Positions 48,462-57,785 of a stretch of DNA of 64,000 bases are shown here, piece after piece. Origin of the DNA: Indolivaga alginatilytica (lineage in GTDB: Bacteria; Bacteroidota; Bacteroidia; Bacteroidales; Dysgonomonadaceae); assembly GCF_003201355.1 (NCBI RefSeq), contig NZ_QICL01000005.1, positions 62,001 through 126,000 of the forward strand, read 5' to 3'. The notes below the pieces were generated by a model. The model was not told the DNA's origin. It did not search any database and saw only the letters and a program-made list of their open reading frames with translations. A program made the translations under genes and the position numbers. Position 1 is the stretch's first letter, and the number at the start of each line of letters is the position of its first letter.

Positions 48462-50927
48462 ATGAATAACACAAGGCGTATGAATATGTTTAAGAAAATT
48501 ATCTTATTATGTTTATTTCTGGGGATTTCATTGTATTCTTCAGCACAAATTAATTACGAACCAAGAACACGGTTAAATGATGGTTGGGAATTCCTGAAAC
48601 AAGACTTGGGAAGTATCTGGGAGGCTGTGAGGCCTGTAAAAGCCGGCGATCCCGAGAGTGTTCCCTTATGGACTAAAGTGAATCTGCCCCATTGCTTTAA
48701 CGAAGAAGATGCGGTTGACCCCGATGTAAACTATTACGAAGGTCCGGGTTGGTATAAGAAAATGCTGGAAGTAAATAATCCTTATCCTGATGGACGTATT
48801 TTATTGCAATTTGAAGGAGCAGGACAGAAAACCGAGGTGTATATTTTTACTCAAAAAGTAGGCTCTCATGTGGGAGGATACGATGAATGGATTGTAGATA
48901 TCACGGATGCGGTTAAGAAATTTCAACAGTCGGATGAAGCCAAGCGTTTTGGAGGAAAAATACCCTTAAGCATTCGATGTGATAATACCAGAGATACCGA
49001 GATGATTCCCTCTGATTTATCGGACTTCAATATCTATGGTGGAATATACAGATACTTGAATTTGGTATATGCTCCGGCTCTGTCTTTCAAAGATATTTAT
49101 ACAAATCCTTCGGTAGACGAAAAAGGAAAAGAAGGTAAGCTCTCTATAAATGTTGATTTTCTCAACTTTTCTAATATTGCAAATGCAAAATTGGATATAA
49201 AAATATACGATCCGAATGGCAAGATCGTGAAGCAAGAAAGTCAGACACTAAATGATTTTCAAAGTAAGAATGTTTTGTCAGTGAACATCCCAAAACCAAC
49301 GCTTTGGTCTCCAAAGAATCCTAATCTTTACTCCTGCGAATTGACGCTGTCATCGTCTTCGGGAACGATCACGAACAAAAATAAATTCGGATTCAGACAT
49401 TTTGAGTTTAAAGAGAAAGGTCCTTTCTTTTTGAATGGCGAACGCTTTTTATTAAAGGGAACACATCGCCATGAAGATCATGCAGGATTAGCGGCTGCCA
49501 TGCCCGAAGACTTGATTATAAAAGAAATGGAGATGATGAAAGAGATGGGTGTAAACTTTATCCGTCTGGGACATTATCAACAATCTCGTATTGTTTTGGA
49601 GCAATGCGACCGTTTAGGGTTTTTGGTTTGGGAAGAAATTCCTTGGTGTCGTGGAGGCTTAGGAGGTGATGTATATAAAGATCAAGCCAGAAGGATGCTT
49701 ACTAATATGATTACTCAGCACCGTAACCATCCGTCTATTATTTTGTGGGGAATGGGTAACGAAAATGACTGGCCTAACGATTTTCCTGAATTTGATAAAG
49801 AAAAGATTCGTGCTTTTATGACAGAGTTGCACAATCTCTCTCATAGTCTTGATGATAGCCGATTGACTTGTATTCGTCGTTGCGATTTCTGTAAAGATAT
49901 TGTAGACGTATATTCTCCTTCTATTTGGGCAGGTTGGTATAGAGGCATATATACAGAATATAAAAAGTTTTCGGAAGAAGCCAGAGATCAGGTTAACCAC
50001 TTTCTACATGTAGAGTGGGGTGGGGATAGTCATGCCGGACGCTATGCCGAGATTGATTATAGTGATCTGAATAAAGTTAAAGCCGGAGATATGTCAATTT
50101 TTGAGTCTATAGCAAAAGCTTCAAAAGACAATACATGGAACGAGACATATGTTTGTGATATTATCGACTGGCATCTGAAAGAGCAGGAAACTATGCCTTG
50201 GCTGACCGGTGCAGCTTATTGGCCTTTCAAAGATTTTTCGACACCTGTACGCCCCGATAATCCGGTTCCTTATGTAAATCAGAAAGGTGTAGTTGAACGT
50301 GATTTAACAAAAAAAGAAGCCTTTTATGTATTTCAATCCTATTGGACAGATGAGCCTATGATTCGTATTTTCGGTCATAGTTGGGAAACACGTTGGGGTA
50401 AAGCTGATGAGAAGAAATTGATAAAAGTATATTCAAATTGTGAGCAGGTTGAGTTATTCTTAAATGGTAAAAGTTTAGGAATGAAGAAACGTAATTCTCC
50501 CGATTTTCCTGCCGCAGGTTTAAGATGGGAATCATTGCTTCAACAAGGTAAAAACACATTGAAAGCAGTCGGTATGAAAGGAAAGGTAAAGATCGAAGAT
50601 GAAATCAGCTTCGATTATGAAACACGTCCTTTTGGAAAGGAAGCCGAATTGAAAGTTTCGGTAACAGAGGCCGATCAGGATCATGTTTGGGTAGAAGCCG
50701 AATTAATAGATAGTAATGGTGTTCTATGTTTAGATTCACGTCAATTTATCTGCTTTGAATCGGTAGGTGACGGGCAATTGATTAAAAATCAGGGAACATC
50801 TACGGGATCGAGTAAAGTACAAGCTTGTAATGGACGTGCTAAAATAAAACTGGCAAAGAATAAAGGAGAGTCGGTAATTGCCGTTAAATCAGAAGGATTA
50901 AAAACTGTTTTTGTGACGGTTAAATAG
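48462..50927 (+). CDS. GH2 beta-glycosidase (beta-galactosidase or beta-glucuronidase type)
   Basis: Retaining beta-glycosidase of 821 residues with signal peptide (to about YSSAQ). Modules: jelly-roll (about 35-215), Ig-like sandwich (about 220-325), TIM barrel (about 330-635) and C-terminal Ig-like region (about 655-821). Barrel residues seen are GTHRHEDHAG, FIRLGHYQQS, LWGMGNENDW with acid/base Glu434, and FLHVEWGGDSH with nucleophile Glu518. The family covers galactosidases, glucuronidases and mannosidases. The galactose-rich enzyme set favours beta-galactosidase, but glucuronic acid is also likely in the target, so I leave it open. Starting Met1 or Met7 is undecided. Confidence 0.9.
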   Translation: MNNTRRMNMFKKIILLCLFLGISLYSSAQINYEPRTRLNDGWEFLKQDLGSIWEAVRPVKAGDPESVPLWTKVNLPHCFNEEDAVDPDVNYYEGPGWYKKMLEVNNPYPDGRILLQFEGAGQKTEVYIFTQKVGSHVGGYDEWIVDITDAVKKFQQSDEAKRFGGKIPLSIRCDNTRDTEMIPSDLSDFNIYGGIYRYLNLVYAPALSFKDIYTNPSVDEKGKEGKLSINVDFLNFSNIANAKLDIKIYDPNGKIVKQESQTLNDFQSKNVLSVNIPKPTLWSPKNPNLYSCELTLSSSSGTITNKNKFGFRHFEFKEKGPFFLNGERFLLKGTHRHEDHAGLAAAMPEDLIIKEMEMMKEMGVNFIRLGHYQQSRIVLEQCDRLGFLVWEEIPWCRGGLGGDVYKDQARRMLTNMITQHRNHPSIILWGMGNENDWPNDFPEFDKEKIRAFMTELHNLSHSLDDSRLTCIRRCDFCKDIVDVYSPSIWAGWYRGIYTEYKKFSEEARDQVNHFLHVEWGGDSHAGRYAEIDYSDLNKVKAGDMSIFESIAKASKDNTWNETYVCDIIDWHLKEQETMPWLTGAAYWPFKDFSTPVRPDNPVPYVNQKGVVERDLTKKEAFYVFQSYWTDEPMIRIFGHSWETRWGKADEKKLIKVYSNCEQVELFLNGKSLGMKKRNSPDFPAAGLRWESLLQQGKNTLKAVGMKGKVKIEDEISFDYETRPFGKEAELKVSVTEADQDHVWVEAELIDSNGVLCLDSRQFICFESVGDGQLIKNQGTSTGSSKVQACNGRAKIKLAKNKGESVIAVKSEGLKTVFVTVK

Positions 50928-51290
50928 TTTTTATCTATTAGTTAACGGTTAACAATCAGTAGTTATCAGTCAATGGGGTGCAGTAGAGACTGACCTGTAT
51001 GTCTGCCCGAATCGGGAAGTAATAAACATTGAATAGTAAACAGTAACAAGGGAAAATAAAACTCATAGAAAAAGTGTTACTTTTGTCACTTTTGTCACTT
51101 TTGTCACTTTTGTTACTTTTTTATTTGTTTTGTCCTGATCTTTAGTGGTTTGTGAAAATTACAAAAGTGACATTATTAGTCATTTACCGGTTACTTTTGT
51201 TACCTGAATTGTTTACTTTTTGTAACTATTGATTCGCATTAATGATATATTTTATTTAAAAAATGCTTTCATCTACTTAAAAATTTAACT
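50928..51290. other. 363-bp intergenic region with 9-bp tandem repeat and inverted arm
   Basis: No gene seen. From about 51078 to 51120 the 9-bp unit TTTTGTCAC is repeated about four times with small changes. The opposite strand sequence ACAAAAGTGAC appears at 51161-51171, so the RNA could fold back. TACTTTTG at 51078-51085 and 51192-51199 fits the TAnnTTTG promoter pattern of Bacteroidota, but without a convincing TTTG upstream. It probably holds the promoter or leader of the lyase gene that follows. Confidence 0.5.
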
Positions 51291-52469
51291 ATGAAAGGAA
51301 AACGATCTATAATATTATTATTTGTATGTTTCTTATTCTCTGCTTTGGTATCTTGTTCCGGTAATATTGATTGGGCAAATAAAACAGAGGTTACACTGCA
51401 TAGTATAATCATAAAGAATGCGCAGTGGGCAATGTCCGAAAGTCCTCAGACAGTTACGGACTTTCGATGTGAGAGGAGTGCAGGAGGGATTCATGATTTT
51501 TATTCGGAGGGTGATTACTGGTGGCCTAATCCGGAGGATCCCGATGGACCTTATATACGAAAAGACGGGCAGACTAATCCAGATAATTTTGTAGCTCACC
51601 GATTGGCTATGATTCGCTTTAATAAAATAGTAGGGGCTTTAGCGTCTGCTTATTTAGTGACGGGAGATGAGAAATATGTAAAATATGCTTTTGTACATAT
51701 AAATGCTTGGTTAACTGACCCGGCAACAATGATGAATCCCAATTTACTATATGCTCAGGCTATTAAAGGCATCACTACGGGAAGAGGAATCGGTATTATA
51801 GATACTATTCATTTGATGGAAGTGGCACAGGGAATAGCCCGTATGCAAGATGCTGCTTGTGTGGATAAGGAAAATCTGAAGGCTGTTAAGAATTGGTTCT
51901 CTGAATATGCAGGGTGGATGACTACGCATCAGAATGGTATTGACGAGATGAATGCACAAAACAATCATGGAGGTTGTTGGGTAATGCAACTGGCTGCTTT
52001 TGCCAAATTAACAGGTGATAAAGATAAACTCGATTTTTGCAAAACCCGCTATAAGAATGTATTATTACCTGAACAAATGGCTGAGGATGGAAGTTTCCCA
52101 CGGGAGATATCCAGAACAAAGCCTTATGGGTATTCTTTGTTTAATCTGGATGTGATGGCAACAATATGCCAGATACTATCTACACCAGATGATAATCTGT
52201 GGGAATATACTACATCGAAAGGCTTGAATATGAGAAAGGGCATTGATTTTATGTATCCATTTATCAAAGACAAATCAACATGGACTTATCCTAAGGATGT
52301 AATGTATTGGGATAATTGGCCTGTAGCTCAGCCGTCCTTGTTATTTGCTGCAAAAGCATATAATGATGAGAGGTACTTTGACTTGTGGAAGTCTCTTGAT
52401 CATACGCCTACTGTTGAAGAGGTGGAAAGAAATCTACCAGTGAGGAATCCTTTGATTTGGGTGAACTAA
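51291..52469 (+). CDS. Alginate_lyase-fold polysaccharide lyase (PL38-like, probable glucuronan lyase)
   Basis: A 392-residue lipoprotein (lipobox LVS-Cys22) of the alpha/alpha-toroid alginate lyase superfamily. The segment HDFYSEGDYWWPNPEDPDG followed by PYIRKDGQTNPD is characteristic of this superfamily branch, and AQNNHGGCWVMQLAAFA supplies the Asn-His pair of the active site. FPREISRTKPYGYSLFNLD carries the Arg/Tyr candidates. From memory of the family, PL38 members cut beta-1,4-glucuronan, which agrees with GH88 in the same locus, but the PL38 placement is not proven here. Last gene of the PUL, followed by a terminator. Confidence 0.8.
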   Translation: MKGKRSIILLFVCFLFSALVSCSGNIDWANKTEVTLHSIIIKNAQWAMSESPQTVTDFRCERSAGGIHDFYSEGDYWWPNPEDPDGPYIRKDGQTNPDNFVAHRLAMIRFNKIVGALASAYLVTGDEKYVKYAFVHINAWLTDPATMMNPNLLYAQAIKGITTGRGIGIIDTIHLMEVAQGIARMQDAACVDKENLKAVKNWFSEYAGWMTTHQNGIDEMNAQNNHGGCWVMQLAAFAKLTGDKDKLDFCKTRYKNVLLPEQMAEDGSFPREISRTKPYGYSLFNLDVMATICQILSTPDDNLWEYTTSKGLNMRKGIDFMYPFIKDKSTWTYPKDVMYWDNWPVAQPSLLFAAKAYNDERYFDLWKSLDHTPTVEEVERNLPVRNPLIWVN

Positions 52470-52477
52470 CAAAATAA

Positions 52478-52515
52478 AAAAATAGACTGTCTCATAAAAA
52501 AGGCAGTCTATTTTT
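52478..52515. terminator. Bidirectional intrinsic terminator between the PUL and the urease locus
   Basis: AAAAATAGACTG (from 52478) pairs with CAGTCTATTTTT (to 52515) around a 14-nt loop. The A-run on one side and T-run on the other make it work for both converging transcripts: the lyase gene on + and the urea transporter gene on -. Confidence 0.9.
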
Positions 52516-52534
52516 CCGAATAATGAAAAGGTAT

Positions 52535-53425
52535 TTATTCTATATTGGAAGAAGGTATAAATCTTTTTACCAATACATCTCTTATTATTAGAGTTAGCCA
52601 AGTACCCATTACGAATGGGAAGGTAAGAACCGGAAGATCGCACCTAATCATGATCTCTTCGGTTATACCTGATAATATAACTGCAATGATTACGTATAAA
52701 CCATCAATTTTTCTTGTTCCGGCAAATGCTATTGCACATAATACAGGATTGAAGCTAAACATTCCCAGTTTAACATCTTCGATACGGTCTTTTAGTAAGA
52801 TAGCAATTAAAACGCCGAATAATGCACCGAAAAGTCCATATAGGGCAGATGTAGGAGAGCTAACATAAACCGCAATAAAGAAGATTATACCGGATATAAG
52901 ACTTCCTTGAAAAATAACATCACCAAATCCCAAACCATAATTCATTAATGAAAATGGAGTATAATTATCAACTAAATCAACCAGATAATCGGGAGAAGCG
53001 TCAGGAACAGGTGCAACACTGTGAAAAACGTACAATGATATCCATACCAAAACAATAAACGGGAAGGTGAATACCGGTACTTTTTTCTCCAGACAGAAGT
53101 TCATAATTAATGTACTCACAGCCGATAATACAACAATGGCGATCCAGATAGTTACAGTTGGTTCGAAAAAGGCAATGAGTGCCACTCCGACTAATGTAGC
53201 ATTAAATCCATAAAGTCCCGAATTGATATTCTCTTCTTTAAATTTCAGAATTTTTGCAGTCAATGTTCCTACTATAACAGCAAGAATAGCAGCGACACCC
53301 ATCAACGGCGCATTTATAAGAATGCCAATAAGGAAAAGCAAGCCTGTAAGTGCATTGTTTTGCAACATAATTTGCCCCACACCTTTAAGGTAGGGATCCC
53401 AAAAATATACTTTATCAGTTTCCAT
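52535..53425 (-). CDS. Urea transporter (UT family)
   Basis: Channel-like inner-membrane protein of 296 residues passing urea into the cytoplasm for urease. About ten hydrophobic segments arranged as two similar halves. The internal repeat is visible as SGLYGFNATLVGVALIAFF in the first half and LGMFSFNPVLCAIAFAG in the second, matching the urea-binding loops of the UT family. Length is normal for bacterial members. It is the last gene of the - strand block, 42 bp after the porin gene. Its presence rather than an acid-gated UreI channel suggests uptake at low external urea. Confidence 0.92.
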   Translation of the reverse strand: METDKVYFWDPYLKGVGQIMLQNNALTGLLFLIGILINAPLMGVAAILAVIVGTLTAKILKFKEENINSGLYGFNATLVGVALIAFFEPTVTIWIAIVVLSAVSTLIMNFCLEKKVPVFTFPFIVLVWISLYVFHSVAPVPDASPDYLVDLVDNYTPFSLMNYGLGFGDVIFQGSLISGIIFFIAVYVSSPTSALYGLFGALFGVLIAILLKDRIEDVKLGMFSFNPVLCAIAFAGTRKIDGLYVIIAVILSGITEEIMIRCDLPVLTFPFVMGTWLTLIIRDVLVKRFIPSSNIE

Positions 53426-53467
53426 TATGATTTTTATTTAAAAAATTAAGTTATATTAGTCTATCTG

Positions 53468-54643
53468 CTAGAACAATACTAATGGGCTAACAATTCCGAT
53501 AAGGAGTTGTCCTGTATTGTTGTTTGATAAGTTAAGAGTGTTTCGGGCATAATCGGAGAAGTTGTTATATCGTCCGACATAAGCTGCGAAAAGTTTTACA
53601 TTGTAAGGCTTGTATATATGATATTCAAGAGCTGCTGTAAAACCCCATTGAGTTCTGATATGGTCGTCTGCATTAGCATCCGGATTTCCATCCCAATAAT
53701 TGGAATTTGTCATACCCATAATTGTAGTACTCCATCTGGGTGCAAAGAAATATTCGGCTCTTACCCAATGTTCCATATATTTTACATCTTGAGCTCTGTG
53801 GGCAAAATTATATCCTAGTATATCACTTATGACTCCTGTATTATCTAAATCTTCGGTACTGTATTTGAAGTCATATTGTAATGTAAGATTAGGCAGCTTG
53901 AGCTGATTACCTAGTGCTAATAAATTCCAGTGTTGATTTTTAGCTAAATTATATATACTATAACTCCACATCGTACTGAATTTTTCGTCAGCAAAGTCTC
54001 CTTTCCAGTTTACAGTTCCCCCTAGAGGAGCTCTGGCGGCTTCTATACCCGGAGTTTCGCCATAGCGCATTTCAAACGATCGAGTATTGGAGTTTACTAT
54101 CTGGAGTGTAAAGTTCTGGTGAGGTACGGCAGTCCAGCTGGCTTTAATACCCGACAAGAAGAAATCTCCATACTGTACCATATCATTATAGGTATACATG
54201 TATACCGGATTTATAAATAACTCATAACTACCCCATTCCGATAACATCTTACCGGCAGTAAGAGAAAAGTCAGGAGTTATAGCAAAGGTTGCATGAGCCA
54301 AATCTATAGAATGGTTTAGCCTGTCGGTAGTGTTTGCGTCCGTAGAGTTATTGGCATATCTGTCTCGAAAAGTAAAACTAATTTTATCGGTAATTTTTCC
54401 TGAAATTTCTAATCGAAATTCATTCATCTGGAATTTAGAATTGTCAAAATTACTATTCGTAAAATTAGTGTTTGATGCAAATCGCATATTTGCAATCATA
54501 TTTACATCTTTAAAATACTTTCCTTTGTTCAGTGAAATAAGTGGCTGAGGCGAGTCTTCAGACTCAAGTCCCAAGCTTGTATCCTGTGCGAATGTGTAGT
54601 TGCACAAAAGGACACTGATAATTATTAAAATAATCTTTTTCAT
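53468..54643 (-). CDS. Outer-membrane beta-barrel porin of the urease locus
   Basis: A 391-residue protein with signal peptide (to about YTFAQ) and alternating beta-strand pattern ending in Phe. Segments such as KISFTFRDRYANNSTDANTT, AHATFAITPDFSLTAGKM and WVRAEYFFAPRWSTTIMGMTN resemble phosphate-selective porin O/P-type barrels. Location between the nickel-permease-like gene and the urea transporter suggests that it lets urea or metal complexes cross the outer membrane. This role is inferred from position alone. Confidence 0.75.
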   Translation of the reverse strand: MKKIILIIISVLLCNYTFAQDTSLGLESEDSPQPLISLNKGKYFKDVNMIANMRFASNTNFTNSNFDNSKFQMNEFRLEISGKITDKISFTFRDRYANNSTDANTTDRLNHSIDLAHATFAITPDFSLTAGKMLSEWGSYELFINPVYMYTYNDMVQYGDFFLSGIKASWTAVPHQNFTLQIVNSNTRSFEMRYGETPGIEAARAPLGGTVNWKGDFADEKFSTMWSYSIYNLAKNQHWNLLALGNQLKLPNLTLQYDFKYSTEDLDNTGVISDILGYNFAHRAQDVKYMEHWVRAEYFFAPRWSTTIMGMTNSNYWDGNPDANADDHIRTQWGFTAALEYHIYKPYNVKLFAAYVGRYNNFSDYARNTLNLSNNNTGQLLIGIVSPLVLF

Positions 54644-54711
54644 AAAATCATGTATTAATGTTTGTAATCAATCCGAAAAATATATTAGTTGTGAGACGTT
54701 AAGATTGTTGG

Positions 54712-55413
54712 TCACCAATTCCAGAAGAGCATCCCTGCTCCACAGATTGTAACTACCCCTCCTCCTATAGCATACGAGTAACGTTCGAGAACATTTGTTT
54801 TTATTAGGGAAAAACCATAGTACCCAAGCAAAACTATACTAAGCATAGTTGCTACTGTGGTTAAGGTGAAAGTCCCTATTATTAATGATATTTCGGTTAC
54901 AGAGCGTGTAACGCCCGAATAAAAAAGAAGAGGAATAATCGGCTCACTAGGTCCCATGACAAAAATGGCAAGCAAGATCCAGGGAGTCACTTTTACTCTG
55001 TTCTGGGGATATACAGTTTCTCCGTGTTTATGTGTGTATACGTAGATATCATCACCATTATATACATCAAAATGCTTGTGAGGTTTGTTGGTATATGCTT
55101 TATATAATCCCCATACAAGGTATATACCTCCTAAAATAAAAACGCCCCATGCCGCTATATTTCCTCTGATATCCTGAAACCAGTCGAGTTTAGATAATTG
55201 CCAGCCGAGAACTAAAGCTATCAGCCCTATCAGAACCGAACTTAATACGTGTCCAATGCCGCACGCAATTGTCCACATAGCCGTAGTAAACAGAGACCAC
55301 TTCTTTGCACGTGAAAATACGATGAACGGTAAATAATGATCGGGACCGGCGGCTGTATGAACAAAGCTGATAGCTACTGTTGTTAAGAGGAGAGTCAATA
55401 ATTCGGGATTCAT
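54712..55413 (-). CDS. UreH-like membrane protein, probable nickel permease
   Basis: Integral membrane protein of 233 residues with about six hydrophobic segments. The start SFVHTAAGPDHYLPFIVF with its His-x-x-x-Gly-Pro-Asp-His pattern is typical of the UreH/NiCoT/HupE metal permease group, and the cytoplasmic loop has a His-rich run (HKHFDV, YTHKHGE). The second half contains VMGPSEPIIPLLFYSG. In other urease clusters such proteins supply nickel for the urease centre, and that role is likely here. It sits 6 bp after ureD, so it is clearly part of the operon. Confidence 0.82.
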   Translation of the reverse strand: MNPELLTLLLTTVAISFVHTAAGPDHYLPFIVFSRAKKWSLFTTAMWTIACGIGHVLSSVLIGLIALVLGWQLSKLDWFQDIRGNIAAWGVFILGGIYLVWGLYKAYTNKPHKHFDVYNGDDIYVYTHKHGETVYPQNRVKVTPWILLAIFVMGPSEPIIPLLFYSGVTRSVTEISLIIGTFTLTTVATMLSIVLLGYYGFSLIKTNVLERYSYAIGGGVVTICGAGMLFWNW

Positions 55414-55419
55414 GATTTT

Positions 55420-56268
55420 TCAATTTAAAGACGAAACTTTCTTTTGAACTGTAATCAAGTCTTTCTCTACAGTTTGTAGATCTGGAGTATTTAGCCTCCA
55501 TAGATATTTTTCTATTTCTCTGAATGAGTCGAATAGCTGTTCTCCTCCACTTCCAAGAATTCTCACTATTATAGAATTTGGTGCAGGTTGGGATACGCCA
55601 TAAATGATACCTTCTTCGAGTGATAATAAATCGTGTATGTGTTCTGCCTGGCTGTTGATATCCCCATTCCGTGTGTTTACATGAAGGAGGGTAGCCTGAT
55701 GAGTATAGCCTTCGAGTTGCCCTATCGAGTCTATATTCATTAAGGCAGGTTCAATCAGAATATTATCTTTTATTATCATTTTGTTGTTGTAATAAATCTC
55801 GGTAAGATTTTGAAACTGTTTAAAGAGGAACACTTCACCCGAAAGTTTTCGGCCACAAGTTACTATCTCACCATAAGTGAATATCGTCTCACTATCCATA
55901 TATACACTGTTATGTGCTTTGAATATAGACTGTTCGTGAGGTACTATAGGGTGCTGTATATAGCTTATTTCACTTTTTTCATGCAGTTTAATAATCATCT
56001 TCTGACTGGCTCCATCCTTCATCTTGAAAAGTCGTTGATACGATTGAGTTTGAAGTTGAAGCCTTGCATTCTTTTCTGTTGTTATCTCGATATCATAATT
56101 ATCATTATCGAGAATGCCCGGCGACGAACTCATTATCATAAGATAGAGAGCCGGATCGGGACGGTTTTCACCAACGTTTGCCAATCTGAAAGGACGGGTG
56201 AAATAAGTATCTTTGAGATACGTCCGTCCGTCTTTATGTCCTATTTTTAAGTCAAGTTTATTGATCAT
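55420..56268 (-). CDS. ureD: Urease accessory protein UreD
   Basis: Scaffold of the UreD-UreF-UreG complex that loads nickel into apo-urease. 282 residues, near usual length. Recognisable stretches are RLQLQTQSYQRLFKMKDG (the family's T-x-S/Q-x-x-R-x-x-K motif), followed by HPIVPHEQSIFKAHNSVYMD and GEIVTCGRKLSGEVF. It lies at the end of the accessory gene set, after ureG, with a 98-bp gap containing a hairpin. The divergence from proteobacterial UreD is normal for Bacteroidota. Confidence 0.9.
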   Translation of the reverse strand: MINKLDLKIGHKDGRTYLKDTYFTRPFRLANVGENRPDPALYLMIMSSSPGILDNDNYDIEITTEKNARLQLQTQSYQRLFKMKDGASQKMIIKLHEKSEISYIQHPIVPHEQSIFKAHNSVYMDSETIFTYGEIVTCGRKLSGEVFLFKQFQNLTEIYYNNKMIIKDNILIEPALMNIDSIGQLEGYTHQATLLHVNTRNGDINSQAEHIHDLLSLEEGIIYGVSQPAPNSIIVRILGSGGEQLFDSFREIEKYLWRLNTPDLQTVEKDLITVQKKVSSLN

Positions 56269-56317
56269 GGTATAAACGTTGTAAGAGATTTCTTTTTATT
56301 TACTTCTGTATGTAAAC

Positions 56318-56346
56318 CGGGCAATGTCACTGAGGATAATTGCCCG
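56318..56346. other. Hairpin between ureG and ureD
   Basis: CGGGCAAT (56318-56325) pairs with ATTGCCCG (56339-56346) around 13 nt. On the operon strand no T-run follows, so it is more likely a processing or stability element than a terminator. Confidence 0.5.
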
Positions 56347-56366
56347 ATTTCTTCTATCTTGATTGC

Positions 56367-57008
56367 TTATCTGATTAAGCCTTCCGGCTCCGGTGTATTT
56401 TCAAGCAATGCGTATTTTTTGATCCATGCAATCACTGTATCCAAACCTTGTAAAGTCATCAGGTTTGTGAAAACAAAAGGAGCTCCTTTTCTCATCTTTT
56501 TAGAATCGCGTTCCATTACACCAAGGTCGGCAAGAACATAAGGTGCCAAGTCGATCTTGTTAATAACGAGAAGGTCTGATCTGGTGATACCCGGACCACC
56601 TTTTCTTGGAATCTTATCACCTTCGGCCACGTCGATAACAAAAATGGTGACATCAGCTAAATCAGGACTGAAAGTTGCCGAAAGGTTATCGCCACCACTT
56701 TCTATAAAGATGATTTGTATATCATCAAACCTGCGTGCCATTTCGTCAACCGCTTCGAGGTTCATACTGGCATCTTCACGTATGGCAGTATGAGGACATC
56801 CTCCTGTTTCTACTCCTATAATCCGGTCTTGTGGTAGTTGACTGTTTCTTGTTAAAAACTCGGCATCTTCTTTAGTGTATATGTCGTTTGTGATTACGCC
56901 TATGCTGTATTCATTCATTAATCTGCGTGAAAGGCGTTCCAATAGTGCTGTTTTTCCTGATCCTACAGGACCTGCTACACCAACTTTTACGTATTTTCTC
57001 TTGTTCAT
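56367..57008 (-). CDS. ureG: Urease accessory GTPase UreG
   Basis: SIMIBI-class GTPase that powers nickel delivery to urease. 213 residues with P-loop GPVGSGKT (13-20), the metal-binding Cys71-Pro72-His73 in [29 protein letters not shown] and the guanine-specificity motif [12 protein letters not shown]. All landmarks are intact and the length is normal. It lies between ureF (77-bp gap) and ureD. Confidence 0.97.
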   Translation of the reverse strand: MNKRKYVKVGVAGPVGSGKTALLERLSRRLMNEYSIGVITNDIYTKEDAEFLTRNSQLPQDRIIGVETGGCPHTAIREDASMNLEAVDEMARRFDDIQIIFIESGGDNLSATFSPDLADVTIFVIDVAEGDKIPRKGGPGITRSDLLVINKIDLAPYVLADLGVMERDSKKMRKGAPFVFTNLMTLQGLDTVIAWIKKYALLENTPEPEGLIR

Positions 57009-57085
57009 TTTTTTTATCTTTTAAAAGTGTCACTAAATCTTTAATATCTCAATTCTGTATATATTCTGATAATCTTATTTTCACA

Positions 57086-57772
57086 TTACGACATGTATAA
57101 TCTGGAGTATAGTCTTTCGTGTTCCATACAACGGATATCGAACCCAATATTGCAAAGTCCTACAAGGCTTCTGTCAAGTATTAATACCTGTGATACTGTT
57201 GATTGGATTACTTCTTGCATTTTGTATAAAATATCTTGTCCCGAAAGCTGACTCAGTGGAACGAGTTTTACCGCATTAGTAACCATTCCTACTGTTGCAT
57301 TATAAAGGAAAGCGTATATAACTTCGTGAAGCGGAATTTCAAATAGGGCAGCATATAAACCGAAGGTAATTGAATAATGTCCTTCTGCATCTTGTGAGGC
57401 AATTGCTGCCTGATATTCCTTAATAATAGGAGACGTTATTTGTCTGTCGAATATCTTTTGAAGTCTTATCCCTAGTTTACGGCTGGCTTGTTTTATTTCG
57501 GAAGGAGCTTTCAATGCTGCGCATTCTTGGTCGAGAGCAATGAGTCCTTCTATATTATTGCTTAATGCAATCTCATACGCCAATTTTACAAAGGAAGCAT
57601 CATTATAGAGTAGATTATTTGTAATCATGTTGTGGACAAACGTCTCTGTAGAGGCGTCGTCTTTTACAATTTTATGCTGCACATATGTTTCCAGACCATT
57701 AGAATGAGAGTATCCCCCAATCGGTAGCGTCGGATCACTTAAGTGCAGTAACTTCCCTAGATAAGCGTTCAT
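57086..57772 (-). CDS. ureF: Urease accessory protein UreF
   Basis: All-helical activator that binds UreD and UreG. 228 residues. The opening LLHLSDPTLPIGGYSHSNGLETYV is the family hallmark (read as LSDPTLPIGGYSHSNGLE), followed by an alpha-helical body with LYAALFEIPLHEVIYAFLYN and the closing region DIRCMEHERLYSRL. Length is normal. The 105-bp gap to ureE is filled by repeat copy J. Confidence 0.95.
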   Translation of the reverse strand: MNAYLGKLLHLSDPTLPIGGYSHSNGLETYVQHKIVKDDASTETFVHNMITNNLLYNDASFVKLAYEIALSNNIEGLIALDQECAALKAPSEIKQASRKLGIRLQKIFDRQITSPIIKEYQAAIASQDAEGHYSITFGLYAALFEIPLHEVIYAFLYNATVGMVTNAVKLVPLSQLSGQDILYKMQEVIQSTVSQVLILDRSLVGLCNIGFDIRCMEHERLYSRLYMS

Positions 57773-57785
57773 AATTGCATCGTTT

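Noticed and set aside
51078-51120. Tandem repeat considered as a CRISPR array
   Set aside because: Units of 9 bp without spacers, and no cas genes in the window.
52478-52515. The inverted repeat at the block boundary considered as an insertion sequence end
   Set aside because: No transposase or second end nearby, and the stem with flanking A- and T-runs is explained by a bidirectional terminator.
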